From Rubrivivax sp. (GTDB lineage: Bacteria > Pseudomonadota > Gammaproteobacteria > Burkholderiales > Burkholderiaceae_C): DNA of 64,000 nucleotides. Where the stretch lies: NCBI GenBank assembly GCA_016789955.1, contig JAEUPB010000028.1, positions 1 to 64,000 on the forward strand, in the 5' to 3' direction. Position numbers and translations under genes: made by a program. Under the pieces are notes generated by a model. It saw nothing but the letters and a program-made list of their open reading frames with translations. It was not told the origin of the DNA and did no database searches. Shown here piece by piece: positions 16,012 to 24,543 of this stretch. Each line of letters starts with the position of its first letter. Position 1 is the first letter of the stretch.

Positions 16012-17799
16012 TCACCCCACCCGATACCAATCCTGAATCCGCCCCGTCTCCACCCCCCACCCGCTGATCGGCGCGTGGATGCCGTTCAGCAGCGCCGTGA
16101 GTTTGGGTCGCACGAACAGCGGCTGGATCGCCAGGTCGTCGCAGACGATGTCGTTCAGCCGCACCAGCATCGCGGCGCGCTTGACGGCGTCGAGTTCTGA
16201 TTCGGCGGCCTTGAACAGGCGGTCGTACTCGTCGTTGCGCCAGCGGGTCAGGTTGCGCAGCAGCCACTTGTTGGCCTTGGCCGTCACCTGCCATGAGCAG
16301 AACAGTTCCAGGAAGCGCCCGGGGTCGGTGCCGCCGCGGGTGATGGTGTGCATCTGCAGGTCGGCGACGAAGCGGCCATTGGTGTCGGGGTTGCCGTGGT
16401 CGCCGGAGAAGTAGACGGCCGGTGAGGTGGACTTCAGTTCCATCTCGATGCCGGCGGCCTGCGCCGACGACTTGATGAGCGCCTGCACCTTCTGCCGCGG
16501 CGAGCTGGTGCTGGTGTGGAACACCATCTTCAGCCGCTGGTTGCCCTTGGCGCGCAGGCCGCCCGCGCCGCGCGCCCAGCCCGCGCCATCGAGCAGCGCA
16601 TTGGCGCGTGCCGGGTCGAACGGCAGGCTCTTGCGGCGCGAGTTGAACGCCGCGGGGTTGTTCAGGAAGTTGGCCGTCGGGATGCCGTTGCGGCCCATCA
16701 CGAAGCGCTGGATGCCTTCGCGGTCGATGAGGTGGGCCAGCGCCTGGCGCACCGCGGGGTCGAGCAGGAAGGGGTGGCGGCTGGCAGGGCTGGAGCGTTC
16801 GCCGTCCACTTCGGTCCACGGGTCGGCGTGGTTGAGCATGAGGTACTCGGTGTCGCCGCCGGGCGCAAAGTGCAGCCGGCCGCGGCTGCCGGTTTCCAGC
16901 CGCTTGAGCAGCTCGTCTTCGGCGGTGATCAGCCACGCGACGTCGTAGTCGCCGGTCTGCAGCACGGCGCGAGCGGCCGAGAGGCTGTCGCCGCCGCCCT
17001 TGATCTCCACGGCGTCGAAGTGCGGCCGGTTGGGCAGGTGGTAGGCCGGGTTGGCCTCGGCGCGCACCAGGTCGCCTGGGCGGAAGTCGGTGAGGCGGTA
17101 GGGGCCTGTGCCCACCGGCTTCAAGTTGCCCGGCGCCTCGCGCGACTTGCTGCCGATGAAGGCCGCGAAGTGCTTCTTCGGCAGCACCTGCAGCACGAAC
17201 AGATCGGTCCACGCCGGGCGCGGCGCGGCGAACTCGAAGCGCACGGTGTGGCTGTCGAGCTTGCGCGCGGTGGTGCCCTGCACGCTGCCCAGCGTGAAGG
17301 CGGCGGTCTCGGGGTGGCTCAGGAATTCGGTGGTGAACACCACGTCGTCGGCGGTGAAGGGCTCGCCGTCGTGCCAGCGCACGCCGGGCTTGAGCTTGCA
17401 GGTGAGCGAGCGGCCGTCGCGCGCGACGCCGCCGTTGTCGAGCGTGGGCACCTCGGTGATCAGCACCGGGCGCAGCGAACCATCGATGTCGTAGGCGGCC
17501 AGCGGTTCGTAGAAAAAGCGCGAGGCCAGCACGTCCTTCGAGCCGGAGGAGAAGTGCTGGTTGAGGATCGTTGGCGCCTGCCACGACAGGATGCGCAGCA
17601 CGCCGCCGCCGCCGCGGCGCGTGGGGCGGTAGACGAAAGCATCGGTGGCTTGCGCGCCGGCGGTGCCCAGCAGCCCGGCGGCCAGCGGGGCCGCCAGGCC
17701 GAGCCGGGTGGCCGCCTCGATGAACGCACGCCGGCCCAGAACCCCGCGCCGCACCTGCGCCAGCCATTCGCGCAGTTGGCCTTCGTTGTTGTCGCTCAT
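16012..17799 (-). CDS. Family 5 ABC transporter substrate-binding protein (Tat-type signal)
   Basis: 595-residue SBP_bac_5 protein, the class that binds oligopeptides, nickel or diverse oligomers. Residues about 17-45 resemble a twin-arginine/anchor signal (VLGRRAFIEAATRLGLAAPLAAG). The mature part shows family hallmarks: PTILNQHFSSGSKDVLASRF, the WHDGEPFTADDVVF motif, and a later TGPYRL region. No permease or ATPase genes adjoin it, so it is an orphan binding component or works with a remote importer. It converges with the methylamine operon (59-base gap) and is separated from the Bug-type gene upstream by a hairpin. Ligand unknown. Confidence 0.88.
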   Translation of the reverse strand: MSDNNEGQLREWLAQVRRGVLGRRAFIEAATRLGLAAPLAAGLLGTAGAQATDAFVYRPTRRGGGGVLRILSWQAPTILNQHFSSGSKDVLASRFFYEPLAAYDIDGSLRPVLITEVPTLDNGGVARDGRSLTCKLKPGVRWHDGEPFTADDVVFTTEFLSHPETAAFTLGSVQGTTARKLDSHTVRFEFAAPRPAWTDLFVLQVLPKKHFAAFIGSKSREAPGNLKPVGTGPYRLTDFRPGDLVRAEANPAYHLPNRPHFDAVEIKGGGDSLSAARAVLQTGDYDVAWLITAEDELLKRLETGSRGRLHFAPGGDTEYLMLNHADPWTEVDGERSSPASRHPFLLDPAVRQALAHLIDREGIQRFVMGRNGIPTANFLNNPAAFNSRRKSLPFDPARANALLDGAGWARGAGGLRAKGNQRLKMVFHTSTSSPRQKVQALIKSSAQAAGIEMELKSTSPAVYFSGDHGNPDTNGRFVADLQMHTITRGGTDPGRFLELFCSWQVTAKANKWLLRNLTRWRNDEYDRLFKAAESELDAVKRAAMLVRLNDIVCDDLAIQPLFVRPKLTALLNGIHAPISGWGVETGRIQDWYRVG

Positions 17800-17856
17800 C
17801 GCGGTCTCTCCGGTTCAAGCGTCAGTCGGGGCCGTGGCATGGCCGCACCCAGAAAC

Positions 17857-17883
17857 GCAAAGGCCGCCTGGCAAGGCGGCCTT
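17857..17883 (-). terminator. Probable terminator after the Bug/TctC gene
   Basis: Perfect 9-bp stem AAGGCCGCC/GGCGGCCTT (17860-17868 with 17875-17883), six-base loop. On the reverse strand the stem is followed by TTTGCGTTTC, a weak T-rich tail. It lies 44 bases past the stop of the Bug/TctC gene at 17927 and before the family 5 binding-protein gene, separating their transcripts. Confidence 0.6.
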
Positions 17884-17926
17884 GTGGTTCACGATGGGGT
17901 CTCCATCGCGGGGCAGGGCAAGGGGG

Positions 17927-18901
17927 TCAGTCGGCGTACTGGCCGGCGGCCTTGATCACCGCGCCCCACTTGTCGATCTCGGAGGCGACGAACTTCTTGT
18001 GCTCGGCCGGGTTCAGGCGTGCGTCGGTCACGACCACCGCGCCCAGGCCTTCCTGGCGCTTGACGAACTCGGGGTCCTTCAGCGCTTCCTTCAGCGCCGC
18101 GTTGAGCTTGGTCAGCACGTCGGCCGGCGTGCCCTTGGGCGCGTACAGGCCGTGGAAGATGCTGACGTTGAAGCCCTTCAGCCCGCTCTCGTCCAGCGTG
18201 GGCAGCTTGCCCAGCACCGGGGTGTTGACGCGCTTGGTGGTGCTGACCGCGTAGGCCTTGATGGCGCCGCCGGCGATCTGGCCGGTGGTGTTGGTGGTCT
18301 GGTCGCACATGATGTCGACCTGGCCGCCGAGCAGGTCGTTCATGGCCGGCGCGGTGCCCTTGTACGGCACGGTGGTCATGTCGATCTGCACCGCGGCCTG
18401 GAACATCAGCCCGCACAGGTGCGAGGCGCTGCCCTGGCCGGCGTTGGCCAGGTTGATCTTGCCCTTGTTGTCCTGCAGCCACTTGGCCAGCTCGGGGTAG
18501 GTGTTGGCCGGCAGCGTCTTGCGGCCCACCAGCGTCATCGGCACGTCGTTGATCATGCCGAGGTACTCGAAGTCGTCGAGCACCTTGTAGTTGAGCTTGC
18601 GGTACATCGTCGGCGTGGTGGCCATGCCGATGTGGAACAGCAGCAGCGTGTAGCCGTCGGGCGCCGCCTTGGCCACCTTGCCCGCGCCCAGCGTGCCGCC
18701 GGCACCGCCCACGTTCTCCACCACCAGCGTGGCGCCGCCCATCGGCTTGCGCATCGCCTCGGCAAAGTCGCGCGCCACCTTGTCGGTGGGGCCGCCGGCG
18801 GCAAACGGCACGACGATGGTGATGGGCTTGTCGGGGTAGGCCGCGAGGGCCGGCGTGGCAGCCAGCGTCAGCGTGGCCAGGGTCGCGAGCACTTTTTTCA
18901 T
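17927..18901 (-). CDS. Bug/TctC-family tripartite tricarboxylate transporter binding protein
   Basis: 324-residue periplasmic receptor of the type hugely expanded in Burkholderiales. Signal peptide residues 1-20 (MKKVLATLATLTLAATPALA). The mature protein begins YPDKPITIVVPFAAGGPTD, the Bug signature, followed by VENVGGAGGTLGAGKVAKA and PDGYTLL. No TctA/TctB membrane genes are adjacent, which is normal for these orphans. The gene follows the phenylacetate-CoA-ligase-like gene by 257 bases and is probably transcribed alone. Such receptors bind carboxylated compounds; the ligand is unknown, though two CoA ligase genes upstream are consistent with an organic acid. Confidence 0.9.
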   Translation of the reverse strand: MKKVLATLATLTLAATPALAAYPDKPITIVVPFAAGGPTDKVARDFAEAMRKPMGGATLVVENVGGAGGTLGAGKVAKAAPDGYTLLLFHIGMATTPTMYRKLNYKVLDDFEYLGMINDVPMTLVGRKTLPANTYPELAKWLQDNKGKINLANAGQGSASHLCGLMFQAAVQIDMTTVPYKGTAPAMNDLLGGQVDIMCDQTTNTTGQIAGGAIKAYAVSTTKRVNTPVLGKLPTLDESGLKGFNVSIFHGLYAPKGTPADVLTKLNAALKEALKDPEFVKRQEGLGAVVVTDARLNPAEHKKFVASEIDKWGAVIKAAGQYAD

Positions 18902-19158
18902 GGTGAGCTCCGGGTGGGGGAGAGGAAGGCGTTGCCAGAGGGCGAACTCGATGCGGGGCGAGTTGCGCGTGTGGGCCGATGCTATCCAGTCGCGCGCCAC
19001 GCGCGCGGCGTGGGAACTACGTAGGGGGCCGCACGCCTGGGGCTTGAACGCGGCACCTGGTGCTCGCGTGGACCGGCGAGGCGGGGCGTGTGGAAGGGCA
19101 CGCGCCGGCGCAACTCGGCCCAACGAGGTGCCAGCCCCTGCCGGCACCGCCCGCCGCG

Positions 19159-20439
19159 TTACTTGTACGTGCGCGCGTCCTCGATCACCTTGCCGTCGTT
19201 GGGCAGGCTGCCTGGCGCCACCAGCTGCACGTCGCAGCGCAGCTTGGTGATGTCGCGCACGCTGGCGGCCACCGCGTCGGCCAGGCCTTCGGGAGCGGCG
19301 CCCGCGCACTCCACCTCGAGCGTCATGCGGTCGCTGGCCATCTCGCCTTCCACCACCAGCCGCGCGCGGCTCAGTTCGGGGTGGCGCCTGAGCACCTCGG
19401 CCACCTGGCTGGGGTGCACGAACATGCCGCGCACCGTGGCGGTCTGGTCGGCGCGGCCCATCCAGCCCTTGATGCGCTGGTTGGTGCGGCCGGTGGGGCA
19501 GGCACCGGGCAGCACGGCCGAGAGGTCGCCCGTGCCGAAGCGCACCATCGGGTAGTCGGGCGTGAGCACGGTGACGACGACCTCGCCCACTTCGCCTTCG
19601 GGCACCGCGCTGCCGGTGCCCGGGCGCACGATCTCGACGATCACCCCTTCGTCGACCACCAGGCCCTCGCGCGCCGCGGTCTCGTAGGCGATGGTGCCGA
19701 CGTCGGCCGTGGCGTAGGCCTGGTAGCCCTGGACGCCGCGCTCGCGCAGCCAGTCGCGCAGGCTGGGTGGGAACGCTTCGCCGCTGACCAGCGCCTTCTT
19801 CAGCGAAGGGACCGCCACGCCGGCCTCGGCCGCCTTCTCCAGCAGGATGCGCAGGAAGCTGGGCGTGCCGGCATACGCGTCGGCACGCAGCTCGGCGATG
19901 GCCTGCAGCTGCAGTTCGGTGTTGCCCACGCCGCCGGGGAACACCGTGCAACCGATCGCCTGCGCGCCGTTGTCCATCATCCACGCCCCGGGCGTGAGGT
20001 GGTAGCTGAAGCTGTTGTGCACCAGGTCGCCGGCGCGAAAGCCCGCGGCCCACAGCGCGCGCGCGGTGCGCCAGTAGTCGCGCGCGGCGCCTTCGGGTTC
20101 GTAGATGGGGCCGGGCGACTGGTACACGCGCTGCGCGGCGCGGCGCGTGGTGGTCATGGCACGCCAGCCGATGGCCGAGAAGCCGCCGAAGGGGTCCCAA
20201 GGCGCCGCATCGGCGCGGCGGCCGGCCTGCTGGCGTTCGAGCAGCTCGCCCTTGCGCGTCACGGGCAGGGCCTGCAGCGCGGCGCGGCCGGTCACGCCCC
20301 GGGCGTCGACGCCGGCCAGCTTGCCGGCCAGCGCCGGCACGGCCTGCGCGGCGGCCACTTGCGCCGGCAGCGCGGCCATCAGTGCCGCTTCGCGTGCGGC
20401 CGGGTCGCGCGTCTCGAGCGCGTCGAAGTAGTCTTTCAC
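19159..20439 (-). CDS. Phenylacetate-CoA ligase-like AMP-forming enzyme
   Basis: 426-residue adenylating enzyme of the PaaK-like branch, which makes aryl- or acyl-CoA from acid, ATP and CoA. Visible segments are VYQSPGPIYEPEG, the VFPGGVGNTELQLQ region, LVSGEAFPPSLRDWL, the Y-A/T-x-D segment YQAYATADVGTIAYE, RFGTGDLS and a C-terminal GRADQTATVRGMFVHPSQVA domain. GTG 20439 is chosen because AAGGGAG precedes it and the N-terminus KDYFDALETRDPAAR matches the family. Its start overlaps the preceding gene's stop by four bases (GTGA). The substrate is not shown; it probably activates the acid imported by the adjacent Liv-type transporter. Confidence 0.88.
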   Translation of the reverse strand: MKDYFDALETRDPAAREAALMAALPAQVAAAQAVPALAGKLAGVDARGVTGRAALQALPVTRKGELLERQQAGRRADAAPWDPFGGFSAIGWRAMTTTRRAAQRVYQSPGPIYEPEGAARDYWRTARALWAAGFRAGDLVHNSFSYHLTPGAWMMDNGAQAIGCTVFPGGVGNTELQLQAIAELRADAYAGTPSFLRILLEKAAEAGVAVPSLKKALVSGEAFPPSLRDWLRERGVQGYQAYATADVGTIAYETAAREGLVVDEGVIVEIVRPGTGSAVPEGEVGEVVVTVLTPDYPMVRFGTGDLSAVLPGACPTGRTNQRIKGWMGRADQTATVRGMFVHPSQVAEVLRRHPELSRARLVVEGEMASDRMTLEVECAGAAPEGLADAVAASVRDITKLRCDVQLVAPGSLPNDGKVIEDARTYK

Positions 20440-20786
20440 CCCAGGATCTCCCTTTGAACCTTCTTCGGCAGCGCGGCCAGCACCAGGGCGTGCGAACGCT
20501 CCACGAGTTGCTTCAGTTCGGCCAGCGGCAGCGCCTTCGGGTCGCTGAGCTGCACCCACTTCCCGCGGGCCAGGTACGGTGCCGGCGCAAAGCCCGCAAG
20601 CCCGGTGAGTTCGAGAAAGCGGTGCTCGTCCACCTTGAACGAGCAGGCCTGCCACGACCTGGGGTCGCGCGAGCCGACGAGGAACATCTTGCCGCCCACG
20701 CTGGCCACCCAGTCGTTGCCCCACTTGATGTCCTGCGTGGCACCCGGAAGCGCCATCGCGTGCCTGGCCAGCGCAGCGAACGTCAT
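20436..20786 (-). CDS. MmcQ/YjbR family protein
   Basis: 116-residue protein with the compact double-wing fold of the MmcQ/YjbR family. Visible conserved elements are LPGATQDIKWGNDW at residues 14-27, the hydrophobic strand GKMFLVGS and KVDEHRFLELTG. Family members are called DNA-binding-like, but no biochemical role is established. It is embedded in the acyl-CoA ligase/Liv operon, 16 bases after the small 99-residue gene and overlapping the PaaK-like gene by four bases, so it is clearly co-translated with them. Confidence 0.85.
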   Translation of the reverse strand: MTFAALARHAMALPGATQDIKWGNDWVASVGGKMFLVGSRDPRSWQACSFKVDEHRFLELTGLAGFAPAPYLARGKWVQLSDPKALPLAELKQLVERSHALVLAALPKKVQREILG

Positions 20787-20802
20787 GCGCCGAACCTCCC
20801 TC

Positions 20803-21102
20803 TCACTCCTCGCGTTCCCAGCGCTCGAGCCGCTTCTTCACTTCGTCGACCAGCTTGCGCTGCTCGGCGGCGGACTTGACGACGCTCCTGTCCCATTCGG
20901 GCGTGAGCGCCAGCTTGCGCGCCAGCCGCACGGCAATTGCGCCGGCCTCGGCCTGCAACTCGACGACGCGCTTGCCGCGCAGCTCGAACGCGTTGCCGCG
21001 CTCGGCCAACCGCAAGTCGCGCAGCGAGCGCTTCAGCTGGGTGAGCGCGTTCTCGGCGCTGAACGGCGGCGGCTCGAAGCCGAAATCCGGCAGGTCAGGC
21101 AT
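20803..21102 (-). CDS. Small conserved-looking acidic/basic helical protein, unknown function
   Basis: 99-residue protein I cannot assign to a family. It is predicted almost wholly helical: an acidic proline-rich start (MPDLPDFGFEPPPFSAENAL), then amphipathic helices rich in R, K, E and L, ending ERWEREE. No signal peptide, membrane segment or cysteine is present. It sits 16 bases upstream of the MmcQ-like gene, in step with operon spacing, and codon use matches the neighbours, which supports a real gene. It may be a helper or subunit of the ligase system, but that is inference from position only. Confidence 0.72.
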   Translation of the reverse strand: MPDLPDFGFEPPPFSAENALTQLKRSLRDLRLAERGNAFELRGKRVVELQAEAGAIAVRLARKLALTPEWDRSVVKSAAEQRKLVDEVKKRLERWEREE

Positions 21103-21140
21103 CGCACCACCTCCATCGCGCGACCACCCCAGCCGAGCGG

Positions 21141-21216
21141 CCGCCGCGGAACCGGCTTTGCCGGGCCGCTGGCGGCGCCCCCTGGGGGGAGGCGACCGAA
21201 GGTCGCTTCGGGGGGG
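21141..21216 (-). repeat. REP-like palindromic intergenic element
   Basis: The 114-base gap between livF and the small 99-residue gene holds GC-rich inverted repeats. These include GCGACC-GAA-GGTCGC (21192-21206), flanked by CCCCCTGGGGGG and a G7 run, and an upstream CCGGGCCGCTGGCGGCGCC segment. This resembles the dispersed palindromic units seen in Burkholderiales genomes. A T-tract is absent, so it is more likely an mRNA-stabilising or partial attenuating element than a terminator. Confidence 0.55.
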
Positions 21217-22023
21217 TCACGACAACCAGCGCTTGCGCCGCTTGTAGCTCTTCACGTCGCGGAAGCTCTTGCGGTCGCCACCGCCCATGCCGAGGTAGAA
21301 CTCCTTCACGTCCTCGTTCTCGCGCAATGCCTTGGCCTGCCCGTCCATCACGATGCGGCCGTTCTCGAGGATGTAGCCGTAGTCGGCGTAGCGCAGCGCC
21401 ATGTTGGTGTTCTGCTCGGCCAGCAGGAACGTGGTGCGCTCCTTCTGGTTCAGGTCGCGCACGATCTCGAACACCTCCTCGACGATCTGCGGCGCCAGGC
21501 CCATCGAGGGCTCGTCGAGCAGCACCATCTTCGGGTTTGCCATCAACGCACGGCCTATCGCGCACATCTGCTGCTCGCCGCCCGACGTGTAGGCCGCCTG
21601 GCTGGTGCGCCGCGTCTTCAGCCGCGGGAAGTAGGCATAGACCTTCTCCAGCGTCTGCGCGACAGCCGCCTTGCCGTCGGTGCGCGTGTACGCCCCGGTC
21701 AGCAGGTTCTCCTCGATCGTCAGGTGCGCGAAGCAGTGCCGGCCTTCCATCACCTGCACCACGCCGCGCTGCACCATCTCGGCGGTGGAGAGCTTCTCGA
21801 TGCGCTCGCCGCGCAGCTCGATCGAGCCCTTGGTCACCTCACCGCGCTCGCCGGCGAGCAGGTTGCTCACCGCGCGCAGCGTGGTCGTCTTGCCGGCGCC
21901 GTTGCCGCCGAGCAGCGCCACGACGCCTCCCTCGGGCACGGTCAGCGACACGCCCTTGAGCACGAGGATCACGTGGTTGTAGATGACCTCGATGCCGTTG
22001 ACGTTCAGGAGGACGTTGCTCAT
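21217..22023 (-). CDS. livF: Branched-chain amino acid/organic acid ABC transporter ATPase LivF-type
   Basis: 268-residue ATPase. Walker A LGGNGAGKTT, signature SGGEQQMCAIGRALM and Walker B KMVLLDEPSMGL are intact. The length and ending fit LivF, with a somewhat longer C-terminus (YLGMGGGDRKSFRDVKSYK). It pairs with the LivG-type ATPase at 25476-26309 to power the two permeases. The gene follows the binding-protein gene by 49 bases in the same operon. The name reflects family only; two acyl-CoA ligases in the operon argue that the real cargo is a carboxylic acid, possibly aromatic, rather than leucine. Confidence 0.9.
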   Translation of the reverse strand: MSNVLLNVNGIEVIYNHVILVLKGVSLTVPEGGVVALLGGNGAGKTTTLRAVSNLLAGERGEVTKGSIELRGERIEKLSTAEMVQRGVVQVMEGRHCFAHLTIEENLLTGAYTRTDGKAAVAQTLEKVYAYFPRLKTRRTSQAAYTSGGEQQMCAIGRALMANPKMVLLDEPSMGLAPQIVEEVFEIVRDLNQKERTTFLLAEQNTNMALRYADYGYILENGRIVMDGQAKALRENEDVKEFYLGMGGGDRKSFRDVKSYKRRKRWLS

Positions 22024-22072
22024 GGTCGCTTGCCCGGGGCAGGGCCTCCTGCGGAAGCCCTGCCCACGGGAG

Positions 22073-23392
22073 TCAGGAGTTGCAGTCCGCGTTGTCGCGG
22101 CGCTGGAGCTTCTTCTCGCTCATGTACTTCTCGGCCGAGGCCTTGACGAGCGGCTTCAGGATCGAGTCGTCAGCCTGGTACCAGTCGCTGCTGAACGACC
22201 ACTTGGCGCCGTCCCAGGTGTGGATGCGCGCCCAACTCGACCCGAGGTGGTCGGCGCAACTTGTCGACACCGGCCGCATCACGCCCGAGAAGCCCAGCGA
22301 GTCGAGCTTCTTCTGGTCGAGCGCCAGGTTCTCCAGGCCCCAGCGCACCTGCTCGGCCGTCATGACCTTGCCCTTGCCGTAGCGGTCCTGTGCGCGCTTG
22401 ACGCCTTCCACCGCCAGCATCGAGGCGATCAGGCCGCGCATGTACAGCACCTGGCCCACTTCCTCCTTCGGCCCGGTGCCCTGCCCCTTGGCGTGCACCT
22501 CCTTCAGGATGTCCTGCGCGATCTTCGAGCCGGGCTCGGCGCCATGCTGCATCGCCAGTGCGTTGTAGCCCTTGGCCGCCGCGCCGACATCCTTGACGTC
22601 GGGCTCGGCGCCCGACCACCACACGCCGTACATCTTCTCGCGCGGGTAGCCCGTGGCCACGGCCTCCTTCAACGCGGCCGAGTTCATCACACCCCATCCC
22701 CACAGGAACACGTAGTCGGGCCGGCTCTGGCGAACCTGCAGCCAGGTGGCCTTCTGCTCCACGCCCGGTGCGGTGACCGGCAGCAACTGGAGATCGAAGC
22801 CGTGCATCTTGCTGCGCTCCTGCAGCGCGGCGATCGGCTCCTTGCCGTAGGGGCTGTCGTGGTAGACGAGCGCGATCTTCTTGCTCTTGAGCTTGTCGAA
22901 GCCGCCTTCCTTCTTCGCGATGTGCTGGATCAGCACGTCGGCACCGGTCCAGTAGGTGCCCAGCAGCGGGAAATTCCACTTGAACGACAGGCCATCGGCA
23001 GTGTCGGCGCGGCCGTAGCCGGACGTGATCAGCGGGATCTTGTCGCCGGGTGCCTTGTCGGTCAGCGCGAAGGTGATGCCCGTGGACAACGGCTGGAACA
23101 CCGTGGCCCCGCCGTTCTTGCCCTTCAGGCGCTCATAGCACTCGACGCCCTTGTCGGTGGCGTAGCCCGTCTCGCATTCCTCGAAGGTGATCTTGACGCC
23201 GTTGATGCCGCCCTTGGCGTTCGTGTACTTGAGGTAGTCGACGTAGCCGTTGGCGAACGGCACGCCGTTGGGCGCATAGGCCCCGGTGCGGTACACCAGC
23301 ACCGGGAAGAACTGCTCCTTGGCCTGGGCGTAGGCCGCACTGATGCCGCCCGCGGCGAGCGCGGCGGCGAGGGCGAGGGATCGGAACTTCAT
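22073..23392 (-). CDS. Liv-type ABC transporter periplasmic binding protein
   Basis: 439-residue Leu/Ile/Val-binding-protein-family receptor (type I fold). Signal peptide residues 1-22 ends SAAYAQA. The mature chain starts QFFPVLVYRTGAYAPNGVPF and contains ALVYHDSPYGKEPIAALQ, the usual hinge-region segment. It is longer than classical LivK (about 345-370), with a C-terminal extension holding three cysteines or so near SCADHLGSS and DNADCNS. ATG 23392 is selected over an upstream ATG at 23422 because it starts a proper signal peptide. It is the third transporter gene after the permeases; ligand not predictable. Confidence 0.9.
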   Translation of the reverse strand: MKFRSLALAAALAAGGISAAYAQAKEQFFPVLVYRTGAYAPNGVPFANGYVDYLKYTNAKGGINGVKITFEECETGYATDKGVECYERLKGKNGGATVFQPLSTGITFALTDKAPGDKIPLITSGYGRADTADGLSFKWNFPLLGTYWTGADVLIQHIAKKEGGFDKLKSKKIALVYHDSPYGKEPIAALQERSKMHGFDLQLLPVTAPGVEQKATWLQVRQSRPDYVFLWGWGVMNSAALKEAVATGYPREKMYGVWWSGAEPDVKDVGAAAKGYNALAMQHGAEPGSKIAQDILKEVHAKGQGTGPKEEVGQVLYMRGLIASMLAVEGVKRAQDRYGKGKVMTAEQVRWGLENLALDQKKLDSLGFSGVMRPVSTSCADHLGSSWARIHTWDGAKWSFSSDWYQADDSILKPLVKASAEKYMSEKKLQRRDNADCNS

Positions 23393-23462
23393 GCTTGCCT
23401 CCAGGGGGTGGGTGTGATGCACGCGCAGGTGCCGGTTTGGGATCTCGGGAACGGGAACAGGT

Positions 23463-24527
23463 TCAATGCGGGAAGGGCCACAGTCGCAGCTTCTCCTTGC
23501 CGATGGACCACAGCCGCGCCAGGCCGTGCGGCTCGACGATCAGGAAGAAGACGATCAGCGCGCCGAAGATCATGAATGTCAGGTGCGACGCCAGCGCGGT
23601 GTCGATCGGGATGCCGAACCAGTACGGCAGGTTGTCCAGCACGATCGGCAGCACGACGATGAAGGCGGCGCCGAAGAAGCTGCCCATGATCGAGCCCAGG
23701 CCGCCGATGATCACCATGAACAGCAGGTCGAACGAGCGCGTGATGTTGAAGGCCGCCGGCTCCCACGAGCCCAGGTGCACGAAGGCCCACAGCGCCCCGG
23801 CGATACCGACGATGAAGCTGCTCACCGCGAAGGCCGACAGCTTCGCGTAGACCGGGCGGATGCCGATCACGGCCGCGGCCACGTCCATGTCGCGGATGGC
23901 CATCCACTCGCGCCCGATGTGGTGGCGCACGAGGTTCTTGGCCAGCAGCGCGAACACCACCACGAAGCCCAGGCAGAACAGGTACTTGTCCACCGGGGTC
24001 TCGACCTTCCAGCCGGCCAGGCTCAGGCCGGACACGCTCACCGAGCCCGACGACGAATCGTTGGTCAGCCACTTGATGCGCAGGAACGCCCAGTCGCAGA
24101 AGAATTGCGCCGCGAGCGTCGCCACCGCGAGGTACAGCCCCTTGATGCGCAGCGACGGGATGCCGAACAGCACGCCCACCCCCATCGAGAACACGCCGCC
24201 CAGCAGGATGGCCACCACCGGCGGCATGCCGTCGATGCGCACCAGCAGGTTGTAGGCGGCGTAGGCGCCCACAGCCATGAAGCCGCCGGTGCCCAGCGAG
24301 ATCTGGCCGCAGTAGCCCACCAGGATGTTCAGGCCGAGCGCCGCCAGCGAGAGGATCAGGAACGGGATCAGGATCGCGCGGAACAGGTACTCGCTGGCCA
24401 CGAACGGCACGACGATGAAGGCCACCGCCAGCAGGGCGATGATGAGTACGCGGTCCTGCGCGATCGGGAAGATCTGCTGGTCGGCGCCGTAGCTGGTCTT
24501 GAACTGGCCGTTCTCACGGTAGAGCAT
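23463..24527 (-). CDS. livM: Liv-type ABC transporter permease LivM
   Basis: 354-residue inner-membrane permease with about ten hydrophobic segments. Family marks include NILVGYCGQISLGTGGFMAVGAYAAY in the N-terminal third and REWMAIRDMDVAAAVIGI, the cytoplasmic coupling region, followed by KLSAFAVSSFIVGIAGALWAF. It forms a heterodimer with LivH and couples to LivF/LivG. The gap to livH is 16 bases and to the binding protein 70 bases. The first 30 residues (MLYRENGQFKTSYG onward) are a polar N-terminal tail also common in the organic-acid branch of LivM proteins. Confidence 0.93.
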   Translation of the reverse strand: MLYRENGQFKTSYGADQQIFPIAQDRVLIIALLAVAFIVVPFVASEYLFRAILIPFLILSLAALGLNILVGYCGQISLGTGGFMAVGAYAAYNLLVRIDGMPPVVAILLGGVFSMGVGVLFGIPSLRIKGLYLAVATLAAQFFCDWAFLRIKWLTNDSSSGSVSVSGLSLAGWKVETPVDKYLFCLGFVVVFALLAKNLVRHHIGREWMAIRDMDVAAAVIGIRPVYAKLSAFAVSSFIVGIAGALWAFVHLGSWEPAAFNITRSFDLLFMVIIGGLGSIMGSFFGAAFIVVLPIVLDNLPYWFGIPIDTALASHLTFMIFGALIVFFLIVEPHGLARLWSIGKEKLRLWPFPH

Positions 24528-24543
24528 GGGGTTCTCCGATCCT

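Noticed and set aside
16012-18901. Complete ABC or TTT transporter operon
   Set aside because: Only binding proteins are present; no permease, ATPase or TctA/TctB genes adjoin them.
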